From the NCBI RefSeq assembly GCF_000013625.1, contig NC_009659.1, positions 2,728,001 to 2,792,000 on the forward strand: a DNA stretch of 64,000 bases, given 5' to 3'. Made by a program: the position numbers and the translations under genes. Source of the stretch: Janthinobacterium sp. Marseille. GTDB lineage: Bacteria > Pseudomonadota > Gammaproteobacteria > Burkholderiales > Burkholderiaceae_D. Below, in pieces: positions 44,319 through 53,686 of this stretch (within the stretch, counting starts at the first letter, position 1; each line of letters begins with the position of its first letter). A model generated the notes under the pieces. The model was not told the origin of the DNA. It ran no database searches and worked only from the letters and a program-made list of their open reading frames with translations.

Positions 44319-45260
44319 TCAAAGTTCATACATATCTTTTTCGCCGTTCAATACCTGCTCGACCAGTTTGCGGTTGAGGGTAGGCGTCAGCAATTCGATA
44401 AATGTAAATACATAGCTGCGCAAGTATGCGCCCTGCTTCAGCGCCACGCGTGACACATTGGTGCCGAACAAATGCCCGGCCGGGATGGCACGCAGGTTCT
44501 TGTCGCGCTCCGCATCAAAGGCCATGCCGGCGATGATACCTATGCCCATGCCAAGTTCGACATAAGTTTTGATCACATCGGCATCAATCGCTTCCAGCAG
44601 GATGTCCGGTTTCAGGTTACGCAGCGCAAAGGCATGGTCTATCTTGTTGCGGCCGGCAAATGCGCTGTCATAAGTAATCAGCGGGTAAGCGGTCAACTCT
44701 TCCAGCGTAATCGACTTCGATTTGAGCAAAGGATGATCGACCGGCACCACCACCTGGTGCTCCCATTGATAACAAGGCAAGGAAATCAAGCCCTCGATGC
44801 TGGCGATCGATTCCGTCGCAATCGCCAGGTCCGCCTGGTCCATCAGCACCATATCGGCGACCTGCTTGGGATTGCCTTGCAATAAAGACAATCTTACCTT
44901 CGGGAATTTCTGCGTAAACGCCTGTACCACCTTCGGCAGCGAATAGCGCGCCTGCGTGTGGGTGGTCGCGATCGTAAAGCTGCCGCTGTCATGCGCGGCA
45001 AATTCATTGCCTATGCGTTTGAGGCCGTCAATTTCCTGCATGATCAGCTCAACCGACTTCAAAACCGCCCGTCCCGGCTCGGTCAGGCCGCGGATCCGCT
45101 TGCCGTGGCGGGAAAAAATATCCACGCCCAGCTCTTCTTCCAACTCAATAATTGCCTTGGAGACACCCGGTTGAGAGGTAAACAGTGCCTTGGCAGCTTC
45201 GGTCAAATTAAAGTTCTGCCGCACCGCTTCCCGAACGAAGCGAAGTTGATGAAGATTCAT
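44319..45260 (-). CDS. cysB: CysB-type LysR regulator of sulfur assimilation
   Basis: A 313-residue LysR-type regulator with an N-terminal winged HTH (MNLHQLRFVREAVRQNFNLTEAAKALFTSQPGVSKAIIELEEELG) and the CysB effector domain (FTIATTHTQARYSLPKVVQAFTQKFPKVRLSLLQGNPKQVA; the TTHTQARY motif is a CysB hallmark). It should activate the divergent cys genes when sulfur is short, with N-acetylserine as inducer. The start of the divergent TSUP gene is 158 bp away, with an inverted repeat in between. Confidence 0.93.
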   Translation of the reverse strand: MNLHQLRFVREAVRQNFNLTEAAKALFTSQPGVSKAIIELEEELGVDIFSRHGKRIRGLTEPGRAVLKSVELIMQEIDGLKRIGNEFAAHDSGSFTIATTHTQARYSLPKVVQAFTQKFPKVRLSLLQGNPKQVADMVLMDQADLAIATESIASIEGLISLPCYQWEHQVVVPVDHPLLKSKSITLEELTAYPLITYDSAFAGRNKIDHAFALRNLKPDILLEAIDADVIKTYVELGMGIGIIAGMAFDAERDKNLRAIPAGHLFGTNVSRVALKQGAYLRSYVFTFIELLTPTLNRKLVEQVLNGEKDMYEL

Positions 45261-45321
45261 GTCTTCCCCTCATGTTTTCGACTGAAAACACGCATTTGCG
45301 TGTCCCCGTCATTTTTCATTA

Positions 45322-45350
45322 TTGCTTATATCAAAAAAGCATATAAGCAA
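45322..45350. promoter_or_regulatory. Inverted repeat in the cysB-cys promoter gap
   Basis: TTGCTTATAT and ATATAAGCAA, a perfect ten-base pair of arms with a nine-base spacer, 68 bp before the TSUP gene start and 61 bp from the cysB start. It fits a LysR-type operator and the likely binding site of CysB. Confidence 0.6.
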
Positions 45351-45418
45351 ATAATTAGTAAGTAGTTTGGAATAAGGCTCAAGTTTATTACTATTCGCCC
45401 TACTTTGCGCGAGGTCTT

Positions 45419-46192
45419 ATGTCGGTTACTTATATTGTTTCAGGTTTTGCTGTCGGTTTACTGGTCGGTTTGACCGGTGTCGGCGGCGGCTCCCTGATGA
45501 CACCGCTCCTGACCCTGCTGTTTGGCGTGTCGCCGACAGTGGCGGTCGGGACCGACCTCGCCTTCGCTTCCACCACCAAAATCGCCGGTACCTTTGCCCA
45601 TCGCTACAAGGGTAATGTGCACTGGAATATCGTCAAGCAACTGTGCATAGGCGCTTTACCGGCAGCCGTGCTGACCACACTCGTATTGAAGTACCTCGGC
45701 GGCCTCGACAAGGAAATCGGCCAGGTCATCCGTTATTCGATCGCCGGCTCCGTCATGCTGACCGTGATCGCACTGATTTTCCGTACCCGCCTGCAAAACT
45801 GGATGAGCGCGCATCCGAACCGTCAGTTCCATGGCAAAAAACTGGTCACAGCGACCATAGTTTCGGGTGCAATTCTCGGTACATTGGTTACAATCTCGTC
45901 TATTGGTGCCGGAGCAATCGGCGCCACCATACTGGTTCTGCTTTATCCACGCCTGACACCGGCTGAAATTGCCGGTACCGACATTGCCTATGCAGTGCCT
46001 TTGACCGCGATTGCGGCCCTCGGCCACTGGTGGCTCGGATCGATCCATTGGGAATTACTGGCCATGCTGTTGCTGGGCTCCGTGCCGGGCATCACCCTGG
46101 GATCGCTGGCGTCACGAGCCATACCGGAAAAAGTATTGCGCGTTCTGTTGGCCACCACGCTGACAACCGTTGCCTTCAAGTTAGTTTATTAA
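45419..46192 (+). CDS. TSUP-family (TauE/SafE) membrane transporter
   Basis: A 257-residue protein with about seven to eight membrane spans in two related halves: VGLLVGLTGVGGGSLMTPLL (half 1) and LVTISSIGAGAIGATIL (half 2). TSUP proteins move sulfite, sulfate or sulfonates. Placed as the first gene of the cys operon it most likely imports sulfate or exports sulfite; direction cannot be told. It lies nine bases upstream of cysI. Confidence 0.88.
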   Translation: MSVTYIVSGFAVGLLVGLTGVGGGSLMTPLLTLLFGVSPTVAVGTDLAFASTTKIAGTFAHRYKGNVHWNIVKQLCIGALPAAVLTTLVLKYLGGLDKEIGQVIRYSIAGSVMLTVIALIFRTRLQNWMSAHPNRQFHGKKLVTATIVSGAILGTLVTISSIGAGAIGATILVLLYPRLTPAEIAGTDIAYAVPLTAIAALGHWWLGSIHWELLAMLLLGSVPGITLGSLASRAIPEKVLRVLLATTLTTVAFKLVY

Positions 46193-46201
46193 GGAATTGA
46201 G

Positions 46202-47896
46202 ATGTATCGCTACGATCAATACGACCATCAAATCGTCAAAGAACGCATCGCGCAATACCGCGATCAGGTCCGTCGTCGCCTGTCCGACGAATTGGCAGAG
46301 GATGAATTCCGTATCCTGCGCCTGCAAAACGGCCTGTACCTGCAGCGCCATGCCTACATGTTGCGCATCGCCGTTCCTTACGGCCTGCTGTCGTCGGCGC
46401 AAATGCGCATGTTCGGCCATATCGCCCGCAAGTATGACCGCGGCTATGGTCACTTCACGACGCGCCAGAATATCCAGTTCAACTGGATCAAGCTGGAAGA
46501 AACACCGGACATCCTGACCGAACTGGCTTCGGTCGAAATGCACGCGATCCAGACCTCGGGGAACTGCATCCGCAACACCACTTCGGACGAACTGGCCGGC
46601 GTGGCTGCGGATGAAATCGTCGATCCGCGCCCCTATGCAGAAATCATCCGCGAATGGAGTACCTTCCATCCGGAATTCGCCTACCTGCCACGTAAGTTCA
46701 AGATCGCCATCAATGGCGCAGTCGAAGACCGTGCGGCAACCGCCGTGCATGACATCGGTCTGCACGTGATCAAGAATGAAGAAGGCGAAGTCGGCTTCCG
46801 CGTACTGGTTGGTGGCGGCATGGGCCGTACCCCTATCCTCGGCAGCGTGATTTGCGAATTCCTGCCATGGCGCCACGTCATGACTTACCTCGAAGCGATC
46901 CTGCGCGTCTACAACCAATACGGTCGTCGCGACAATATCTACAAAGCACGTATCAAGATCCTGGTCAAAGCGATCGGCATCGATGAATACCGTCGCCAGG
47001 TCGAAGCTGAATGGCAAGACATCAAGGACGGTCCGGGCACCCTGACCGAAGAAGAACTGCAACGCGTTGCAGCATTCTTCACCATGCCTGCCTACGACAC
47101 CCTGCCGGCAAGCGATGCAGAGTTTGAAAAGCATAAAGCAGAAAACAAAGCCTTCAACAGCTGGCTGACCCGCAACGTCAAGCCGCATAAGGTGAGCGGT
47201 TACGCCGCCGTAGTTCTGTCAATGAAGAAAACCGGCGTGCCGCCGGGCGACGCGACTGCAGAACAGCTGGACTTCATGGCTGAGCTGGCAGACCGTTACA
47301 GCTTTGGCGAATTGCGCGTCACGCATGAACAAAACGTGGTGCTGTCGGACGTCAGGATTGCCGACCTGTACGCAGTGTGGGAAGCGGCCAAATCGCAAGG
47401 CCTGGCGACACCGAATATCGGTTTGCTGACCGACATCATCTGCTGCCCTGGTGGTGACTTTTGCTCGCTGGCGAATGCCAAATCGATCCCTATCGCGGAA
47501 GCGATTGCCGAGCGTTTCGATAACCTCGACTTCCAGCACGATATCGGCGACATCGAACTGAATATTTCCGGCTGTATCAATGCCTGCGGTCACCATCACG
47601 TCGGCAACATCGGCATCCTTGGTGTCGATAAAGACGGCGCCGAGTGGTACCAGGTGTCAATCGGCGGTGCGCAAGGCAATACCAGCTCGATCGGCAAGAT
47701 CATCGGCCCTTCGTTCTCGGCGCACCAAATGCCGATCGTGATCGAACGCCTGCTCGAAGTATATGTACGCGACCGTATCGAAGACGAACGCTTCATCGAT
47801 ACCACACGCCGTATCGGCGTGACGCCATTCAAGGACCATGTGTACGCAACGCCTATCAAGGTTGCGCACGCCGCAGGAGAAGATGCATATGCATAA
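46202..47896 (+). CDS. cysI: Sulfite reductase hemoprotein (nitrite/sulfite reductase family)
   Basis: A 564-residue siroheme/[4Fe-4S] enzyme that reduces sulfite to sulfide. TRQNIQFNWIK (about residue 88) and GNCIRNTTSDELAG (about 118) are ferredoxin-like-half signatures, and the Fe-S/siroheme cysteines are in CCPGGDFCSLANAKS (about 418) and NISGCINACGHHHVGNIGI (about 456). AAGGA precedes the ATG. It heads the reductive part of the operon; no separate flavoprotein gene cysJ is here, so another electron donor (ferredoxin type) is likely. Confidence 0.95.
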   Translation: MYRYDQYDHQIVKERIAQYRDQVRRRLSDELAEDEFRILRLQNGLYLQRHAYMLRIAVPYGLLSSAQMRMFGHIARKYDRGYGHFTTRQNIQFNWIKLEETPDILTELASVEMHAIQTSGNCIRNTTSDELAGVAADEIVDPRPYAEIIREWSTFHPEFAYLPRKFKIAINGAVEDRAATAVHDIGLHVIKNEEGEVGFRVLVGGGMGRTPILGSVICEFLPWRHVMTYLEAILRVYNQYGRRDNIYKARIKILVKAIGIDEYRRQVEAEWQDIKDGPGTLTEEELQRVAAFFTMPAYDTLPASDAEFEKHKAENKAFNSWLTRNVKPHKVSGYAAVVLSMKKTGVPPGDATAEQLDFMAELADRYSFGELRVTHEQNVVLSDVRIADLYAVWEAAKSQGLATPNIGLLTDIICCPGGDFCSLANAKSIPIAEAIAERFDNLDFQHDIGDIELNISGCINACGHHHVGNIGILGVDKDGAEWYQVSIGGAQGNTSSIGKIIGPSFSAHQMPIVIERLLEVYVRDRIEDERFIDTTRRIGVTPFKDHVYATPIKVAHAAGEDAYA

Positions 47897-48416
47897 CATC
47901 ATCAAAGATAAAGCCGTAGTCGGCACCGACGACTGGAACCTGTTGCGCCTGGCTGAAGGCGAAACCGCTGAAACCGTTACGGTCCCGGCCGGCCAAGTCA
48001 TCGTGCCGCTGACCGTATGGCAGGCACAAGCTGCCACTTTGAAAGCACGCAGCGATGTCGGCGTCTGGCTCGCCAGCGATGAACGTCCGGAAGCACTGAA
48101 AGACGATACTGCAACGCTGCAAATGATCGCCGTCGATTTCCCTAAATTCGGCGATGGCCGCGGTTACTCGATCGCTTACAACCTGCGCATGCGCTTTGAT
48201 TACACCGGCGAATTGCGTGCAGTCGGCGACGTCCTGCGCGACCAGTTGTTCTATATGCAGCGCGTTGGCTTCAACTCGTTTGCCGTCCGTGCGGATCGCG
48301 ACGTCAACGATGCATTGAAAGGCTTGAGTGATTTCTCCGAAAGCTATCAGCAATCGTGGGATAAAAAGACCCCATTGTTCCGTCGTGTAGATCGTCAGGC
48401 AGTCGCCCCAAAATGA
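47883..48416 (+). CDS. DUF934 protein of the cys operon
   Basis: A 177-residue protein of the DUF934 family, always found next to cysI in Betaproteobacteria. Recognisable stretches are VDFPKFGDGRGYSIAYNLRMRFDYTGELRAVGDVLRDQLFYMQRVGF. It probably helps sulfite reductase, perhaps in electron delivery or siroheme handling, but the function is not known. It overlaps cysI by 14 bases; two ATGs (47883, 47889) are possible, GGAG is three or nine bases away. Confidence 0.88.
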   Translation: MHMHNIIKDKAVVGTDDWNLLRLAEGETAETVTVPAGQVIVPLTVWQAQAATLKARSDVGVWLASDERPEALKDDTATLQMIAVDFPKFGDGRGYSIAYNLRMRFDYTGELRAVGDVLRDQLFYMQRVGFNSFAVRADRDVNDALKGLSDFSESYQQSWDKKTPLFRRVDRQAVAPK

Positions 48417-49147
48417 ATGAAGCAGACTTTGCCGCGCTGGTAGCGGCCACCCGGGAAACACTGCAGCGCGTAGCGGACCAGTTCGCACCTGCAGTCTTCG
48501 CTTCCAGCCTGGCGGCGGAAGACATGGTGTTGACCGACATGATCCTGCGCGACAAGCTGCAGGACAAGATAGGCATCTTTACGCTGGAAACCGGCCGCCT
48601 GCATGCAGAAACGCTGAGCGTGCTGGACCGCATCAAGGAAACCTACGGTTACGACGTTGAACTGTACCGCCCGCAGCCGGAAGCGGTTGAGGCGTATGTC
48701 CAGCAAAACGGCCTGAACGCTTTCTATGAAAGCGTGGACATGCGCAAGGAATGCTGCCGCATCCGCAAGGTTGAGCCGCTCAATCGTGCGCTGGCCGGCA
48801 AGCACGCCTGGGTCACCGGCCAGCGTCGTGCGCAATCGACCACCCGCGCCGCACTCGATGTGCAAGAGCAGGACGAAGCGCACGCTATGGTGAAGTTCAA
48901 TCCGCTCGCGGACTGGTCGGAAGAAGATGTGTGGCACTACATACGCAGCAACGACGTGCCGTACAACCCGCTGCACGACAAGGGTTATCCGTCGATCGGC
49001 TGCGAACCCTGCACCCGCGCCATCCAGCCGGGCGAAGATGTACGCGCCGGACGCTGGTGGTGGGAAAACCCGGAATCCAAGGAATGCGGCTTGCACGTCG
49101 TCGACGGCAAGCTAATCAGAATCAAACCCGTAGCAACTAACGCCTGA
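48413..49147 (+). CDS. cysH: Adenylylsulfate (APS) reductase
   Basis: A 244-residue reductase that turns APS (rather than PAPS) into sulfite. Two cysteine pairs, CCRIRK (about residue 118) and GCEPCTR (about residue 200), mark the [4Fe-4S] APS-type enzyme; PAPS-type enzymes lack them. EKSFNP-like SSLAAEDMV at the start is the phosphosulfate-binding part. It begins in an ATGA overlap with the DUF934 gene. Confidence 0.93.
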   Translation: MNEADFAALVAATRETLQRVADQFAPAVFASSLAAEDMVLTDMILRDKLQDKIGIFTLETGRLHAETLSVLDRIKETYGYDVELYRPQPEAVEAYVQQNGLNAFYESVDMRKECCRIRKVEPLNRALAGKHAWVTGQRRAQSTTRAALDVQEQDEAHAMVKFNPLADWSEEDVWHYIRSNDVPYNPLHDKGYPSIGCEPCTRAIQPGEDVRAGRWWWENPESKECGLHVVDGKLIRIKPVATNA

Positions 49148-49153
49148 GATCCT

Positions 49154-50089
49154 ATGAACACAGTAGTTGATAAATTATTTCTCGACAGCGCCAGCAACAA
49201 GCACCTGGACTGGCTGGAGTCGGAAGCCATCCACATCATGCGTGAAGTGGCGGCTGAATGCGCCAACCCTGCCCTGCTGTTTTCCGGCGGCAAGGACTCG
49301 GTCGTGATGTTGCGCCTGGCGGAAAAAGCCTTCCGTCCCGGCAAATTCCCATTCCCGCTGGTACACATCGATACCGGCCACAACTTTGATGAAGTCATCA
49401 CCTTCCGCGACAAGCGCGCCGCCGAACTCGGCGAACGCCTGATCGTCGGCTCGGTGGAAGATTCGATCAAGCGCGGTACCGTGCGCCTGCGCAATCCCCT
49501 GACCGATTCGCGCAATGCGGCGCAAGCTGTGACCTTGCTGGAAACCATCGCAGAACATAAATTCGACGCCTGCATCGGCGGCGCCCGCCGCGATGAAGAA
49601 AAAGCCCGTGCCAAGGAACGTATCTTTTCCTTCCGTGATGAATTCGGCCAATGGAATCCAAAAGCGCAACGTCCTGAACTCTGGGACCTGTACAACACCC
49701 GCGTCCATCCGGGCGAAAACATGCGTGTATTCCCGATTTCGAACTGGACCGAACTCGACGTCTGGCAATACATCGCCCGCGAAAAACTGGAACTGCCATC
49801 GATTTACTTTGCACACCAGCGCGAAGTCATCCCGCGCAACGGCTTGCTGGTACCACTGACACCATTGACCCCGGCCAAGGAAGGCGAAACCGTCGAAACC
49901 CAGACCGTACGCTTCCGTACCGTCGGCGACATTTCCTGCACCTGCCCGGTCTCGTCGGATGCGGATAGCGTTGAAGCCATCATCGCGGAAACAGCCGTCA
50001 CCCAGATCACCGAGCGCGGCGCGACCCGCATGGACGATCAAACGTCCGAAGCATCGATGGAAAAACGTAAAAAAGAAGGATATTTCTGA
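49154..50089 (+). CDS. cysD: Sulfate adenylyltransferase subunit 2
   Basis: A 311-residue ATP-PPi-type subunit that makes APS from ATP and sulfate. LLFSGGKDSVVMLRLAEKAF (SGGKDS PP-loop) near residue 45, GGARRDEEKARAKERIFSFRDEFGQWNPKAQRPELW near 145. It forms a heterodimer with CysN, the energy for the reaction coming from GTP hydrolysis. It follows cysH by six bases. Confidence 0.96.
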   Translation: MNTVVDKLFLDSASNKHLDWLESEAIHIMREVAAECANPALLFSGGKDSVVMLRLAEKAFRPGKFPFPLVHIDTGHNFDEVITFRDKRAAELGERLIVGSVEDSIKRGTVRLRNPLTDSRNAAQAVTLLETIAEHKFDACIGGARRDEEKARAKERIFSFRDEFGQWNPKAQRPELWDLYNTRVHPGENMRVFPISNWTELDVWQYIAREKLELPSIYFAHQREVIPRNGLLVPLTPLTPAKEGETVETQTVRFRTVGDISCTCPVSSDADSVEAIIAETAVTQITERGATRMDDQTSEASMEKRKKEGYF

Positions 50090-51420
50090 TGAACGCAGTA
50101 GTTGCAGATCAATTGTCATCCAAAGCCGGCACGCCATCGGCTGAACGCGGCTTGCTGCGCTTTATTACCGCCGGCTCCGTTGATGACGGTAAGAGCACGC
50201 TGATCGGTCGCCTGCTGTTCGACAGCAAAGGTATCTTCGCCGATCAACTGGATGCGATGTCACGTGCCAAGCACAAGCGCACCGTCGGCGATACCATCGA
50301 CCTGTCCCTGCTGACCGATGGCCTGGAAGCAGAACGCGAACAAGGCATCACGATTGACGTGGCCTATCGTTACTTCGCCACGCCAAAACGCAAATTCATC
50401 ATCGCCGACACCCCGGGCCATGAACAGTACACCCGCAATATGGTGACCGGCGCGTCGACCGCAGACGCCGTCATCATCCTGATCGACGTCTCCAAGGTCA
50501 AACTGGGCGACGACGGCAGCGTGGAATTGCTGATCCAGACCAAACGTCATTCGACCATTGCGCACTTGCTGCAAATCGAACACGTGATCGTGGCCGTCAA
50601 CAAGATGGATCTGGTGAACTACGACCAGACCGTGTACGACCGTATCGTGGCTGCTTACGCAGAGTTTGCAAAAACCCTGGGCCTGAAAGACATCCGTCCT
50701 ATCCCATTGTCCGCCCTCACCGGCGACAACGTGGTTGCGAGCGGCGGCAATATGCCTTGGTACCAGGGTCCTACCCTGATCGAATTGCTGGAATCGCTGA
50801 GCGTCTACGATGAATCGCACGACGAACCATTCCGCTTCCCGGTACAACTGGTTGCGCGTCACAACGGCCACGAAGCCGATGACTTCCGCGGCTACATGGG
50901 TCGTATCGAAGCCGGTAAAGTCAGCAAGGGCGACAAGCTGGTGATCCAGCCGAGCGGCCAGACTGCCACCGTCAAGGATATCCAGACCCTGGATGGCTCA
51001 CTGGAACAAGCGGTGGTCGGTCAATCGATCACCCTGCTGCTGGAAGAGTACGTCGACATTTCGCGTGGCGATATGTTGTCGGCTGCAAACCGTCCGGCTG
51101 AATTGCTCAAGACCGTGAATGCAGACCTGTGCTGGCTGTCGGAAGAACCGCTGGATACCCGTCGCAAATACTGGCTCAAGCACACCACCCGCCAGGTCGC
51201 TGCACGCGTGACCAAGATCGATACCCTGCTCGACATCAACACCCAGGAAAAACGTCCTGCCGATGAAGTCAAACTCAACGGTATCGCACGCGTCACACTG
51301 AATGTTGCGCAACCATTGGCGGCAGATGCCTACGATGAAATCCGTTCCACCGGCTCCTTCATCCTGATTGATGAAGTCACGCATCAAACCGTGGCCGCCG
51401 GCATGATCCGCCTCGACTAA
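50089..51420 (+). CDS. cysN: Sulfate adenylyltransferase subunit 1 (GTPase)
   Basis: A 443-residue EF-Tu-like GTPase: GSVDDGKSTLIGRLL (G1, residue 27), EREQGITIDVAYRYF (G2), DTPGHEQYTRNMVTG (G3), NKMD (G4). There is no C-terminal APS kinase domain, which agrees with an APS-type reductase just upstream. It starts in the TGATG overlap with cysD and ends 20 bp before cobA. Confidence 0.96.
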   Translation: MNAVVADQLSSKAGTPSAERGLLRFITAGSVDDGKSTLIGRLLFDSKGIFADQLDAMSRAKHKRTVGDTIDLSLLTDGLEAEREQGITIDVAYRYFATPKRKFIIADTPGHEQYTRNMVTGASTADAVIILIDVSKVKLGDDGSVELLIQTKRHSTIAHLLQIEHVIVAVNKMDLVNYDQTVYDRIVAAYAEFAKTLGLKDIRPIPLSALTGDNVVASGGNMPWYQGPTLIELLESLSVYDESHDEPFRFPVQLVARHNGHEADDFRGYMGRIEAGKVSKGDKLVIQPSGQTATVKDIQTLDGSLEQAVVGQSITLLLEEYVDISRGDMLSAANRPAELLKTVNADLCWLSEEPLDTRRKYWLKHTTRQVAARVTKIDTLLDINTQEKRPADEVKLNGIARVTLNVAQPLAADAYDEIRSTGSFILIDEVTHQTVAAGMIRLD

Positions 51421-51440
51421 GAGGCATCAGCCATAGCAGC

Positions 51441-52160
51441 ATGACAGAAGAAAAAAAAGCGTACGGCAAGGTGTATCTGATCGGTGCCGGGCCCGGTGCC
51501 GTTGACCTGATCACCGTACGCGGTGCGCGCATCCTGGCGCAAGCCGATGTCGTGCTGCACGACGCACTGGTTACGCCTGAAATGCTGGAGCTGTGCCCGC
51601 AGGCGGAAAAAATTTCCGTCGGCAAACGCAGCGGCCAGCGCTCTACCGCGCAACTGGCAATCAACCAGTTACTGGTCGATTGCGCCGCCAAATACAAATT
51701 GATAGTACGCCTGAAAGGCGGCGATCCCATGCTGTTCGGACGTGCCGATGAAGAACTGCATGCGCTGGAAGCGCACGGCATAGAAATCGAAATCGTCCCC
51801 GGCATCACCACCGCCTTCGCCGCCGCCGCCGCGGCACAACTGCCGCTGACCAAGCGTGGTATCGCACGCAGCATTGCCTTCTTTACCTCCGCCACCGCAC
51901 CAAACCAGCCGGACCAGCTCACGCTGCCGGATTGCGACACCCTGATCCAATACATGGGTGGTCGTGAAGCCATGGTTACCGCGCAAAAGCTACTGGAACA
52001 GGGCCGCTCGCCGGACTTGCCGGTCGTTATCGTGGAAAACTGCAGCCTGCCAAATCAAAAGATAGTGCGCATGAATTTGCGCGAACTGGAACGCGGTTTG
52101 CAGGATACGCAGGGACCGGTGCTGGTGATGATAGGTGCCGCGCTCGCCGCGCGGCAATAA
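51441..52160 (+). CDS. cobA: Uroporphyrinogen-III C-methyltransferase
   Basis: A 239-residue SUMT: VYLIGAGPGAVDLITVRGARILAQADVVLHDALVT, LKGGDPMLFGRADEELHAL and EIVPGITTAFAAAAAAQLPLTKRG. It makes precorrin-2, the precursor of siroheme for the CysI enzyme. It has no CysG dehydrogenase/ferrochelatase domain, so the chelation step needs another protein; CbiX, which faces it across six bases, is a candidate. Confidence 0.95.
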   Translation: MTEEKKAYGKVYLIGAGPGAVDLITVRGARILAQADVVLHDALVTPEMLELCPQAEKISVGKRSGQRSTAQLAINQLLVDCAAKYKLIVRLKGGDPMLFGRADEELHALEAHGIEIEIVPGITTAFAAAAAAQLPLTKRGIARSIAFFTSATAPNQPDQLTLPDCDTLIQYMGGREAMVTAQKLLEQGRSPDLPVVIVENCSLPNQKIVRMNLRELERGLQDTQGPVLVMIGAALAARQ

Positions 52161-52166
52161 CTGACT

Positions 52167-52538
52167 TCAGTTCAGCGTACCCAGGCAATAGCTGGCCATC
52201 GCCTGTAATACCTGTTCATTTTCCCCGACTGCTTCGACAATAGTGAAACTGACTGCAGGATATTGCAGTTTCAATTCATCAACGATGCTTGGCAAATCAG
52301 CCCGTACATGACCGCCCTGCCCGAGGAAGACCGGTACCACCGTGACTTCCGTCACGCCGGCCTGCGCCAGTTCCGCCATTAGTTCCGGCAAACGCGGCGT
52401 CATCAATTCGAGGAAAGCCAGTTCCACCACCAGCTCGGGCGATTGCGCTTTGACCAGCGCCTGCAGGCGCTGGAACGGTTCGGCCCAGCGTGGGTCGCGG
52501 GCGCCGTGCGCAAACAGGATGAGCGCACGCTTGTTCAT
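52167..52538 (-). CDS. cbiX: CbiX-type sirohydrochlorin chelatase
   Basis: A 123-residue short chelatase of the CbiX/SirB class with the HGARDPRW start and PVFLGQGGHVRADLP, which holds the second metal-binding histidine. It may insert iron (siroheme) or cobalt. The start ATG shares a base with the lptG stop (TGATG), so it is translated in the lptF-lptG operon, an unusual place. It converges on cobA. Confidence 0.85.
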   Translation of the reverse strand: MNKRALILFAHGARDPRWAEPFQRLQALVKAQSPELVVELAFLELMTPRLPELMAELAQAGVTEVTVVPVFLGQGGHVRADLPSIVDELKLQYPAVSFTIVEAVGENEQVLQAMASYCLGTLN

Positions 52539-53686
52539 CAATGACGCTCGACCCACATCAGCGCACCCACCGCCACCGTCAGGAACAGGAGGCTAGGCAG
52601 GATAGCCGTCGCAAACGGTGGCCAGGTATTGAGCAAACCGAGGTGCGAGAACAGGCTGTTAATCAGCTGGAAGCTGACGCCTATCATGATGCCGGTAAAG
52701 ATCTTCAGGCTGACGCCACCAGAACGGAAATGCAGGTAAGCAAAGGGCAAAGCCAGCGCCATCATGACGAATACCGCGAATGGATAAACCACTTTTTTCC
52801 ACAAGGCGATTTCATAGCGCACTGTATCGCGATTATTTTCCGACAGGTATTGCGTGTAATTCACCAGCGCGATGGCGGACATGGTGGCCGGATCGGTGAA
52901 ACCCACCGACAGGATTTCCGGCGTCATTTCCGATACCAGCGATTGGGTCTTGAACTTGCTGGTGGAAATCGCAGTGGTGATATCCGTCGCGGTAGTCGCT
53001 CCCTGCAATTTGCTTTCTCCGAAAGCGGCGACCGTGCCGTCATTCAGCGTCCAGGTATTTGCGCCCGCATAATCGGCTGAGCCTGCAGTGATCAATGAAG
53101 TCAGGTGGAAATTGCGATTGAATTCATAAATCTTCAAATTCATTAATTTGCCATCCGGCCTCAGTTCACGCACGTTGACGAAGCGCGAACCGAGTACTTC
53201 ACCCTCTTGGCCGTTCGAACGGATCACATCCTTGGTCCACAGCCCGGAACGGAATTCCTGCGACAGTGCACCACCCTGGCTGTTGACGCGGATTCTTTCT
53301 GCCATATTCGATGTAATCGGCACTACAAATTCACCGAAGACAAAGGTAATCAGGGCAAACACCACACCAATCTTGAGCAGGATCGCGCCGACCATCGCGG
53401 TCGACATGCTGGAGGCGCGCATGATGGTGAATTCCGAACGTGCGGCAAATTGCGATAAGGCCCAGATCGTGCCGATCAAGGCGGCAATCGGCATCAATTC
53501 ATACACATAGCCCGGCATTTCCAGGACCACGTACAGGAAGGCATGCTGGATCTTGTAGCCACCATGTCCGACCGACTTCAGCTCGCCGACCAAATCGAAG
53601 AAGGCAAACAAGGCAAGGAAGGCGATCAGCACGAACAGGACTGAACGGCCGATTTCCAGCGAAAAGTATTTTTGCAGGATCTTCAT
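52538..53686 (-). CDS. lptG: LPS export system permease LptG
   Basis: A 382-residue inner-membrane permease with six spans in the YjgP/YjgQ fold and a periplasmic jellyroll middle (about 120-260). MKILQKYFSLEIGRSVLFVLIAFLALFAFFDLVGE is the family start. With LptF and the LptB ATPase it pulls LPS from the inner membrane. The start overlaps the lptF stop by four bases. Confidence 0.93.
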   Translation of the reverse strand: MKILQKYFSLEIGRSVLFVLIAFLALFAFFDLVGELKSVGHGGYKIQHAFLYVVLEMPGYVYELMPIAALIGTIWALSQFAARSEFTIMRASSMSTAMVGAILLKIGVVFALITFVFGEFVVPITSNMAERIRVNSQGGALSQEFRSGLWTKDVIRSNGQEGEVLGSRFVNVRELRPDGKLMNLKIYEFNRNFHLTSLITAGSADYAGANTWTLNDGTVAAFGESKLQGATTATDITTAISTSKFKTQSLVSEMTPEILSVGFTDPATMSAIALVNYTQYLSENNRDTVRYEIALWKKVVYPFAVFVMMALALPFAYLHFRSGGVSLKIFTGIMIGVSFQLINSLFSHLGLLNTWPPFATAILPSLLFLTVAVGALMWVERH

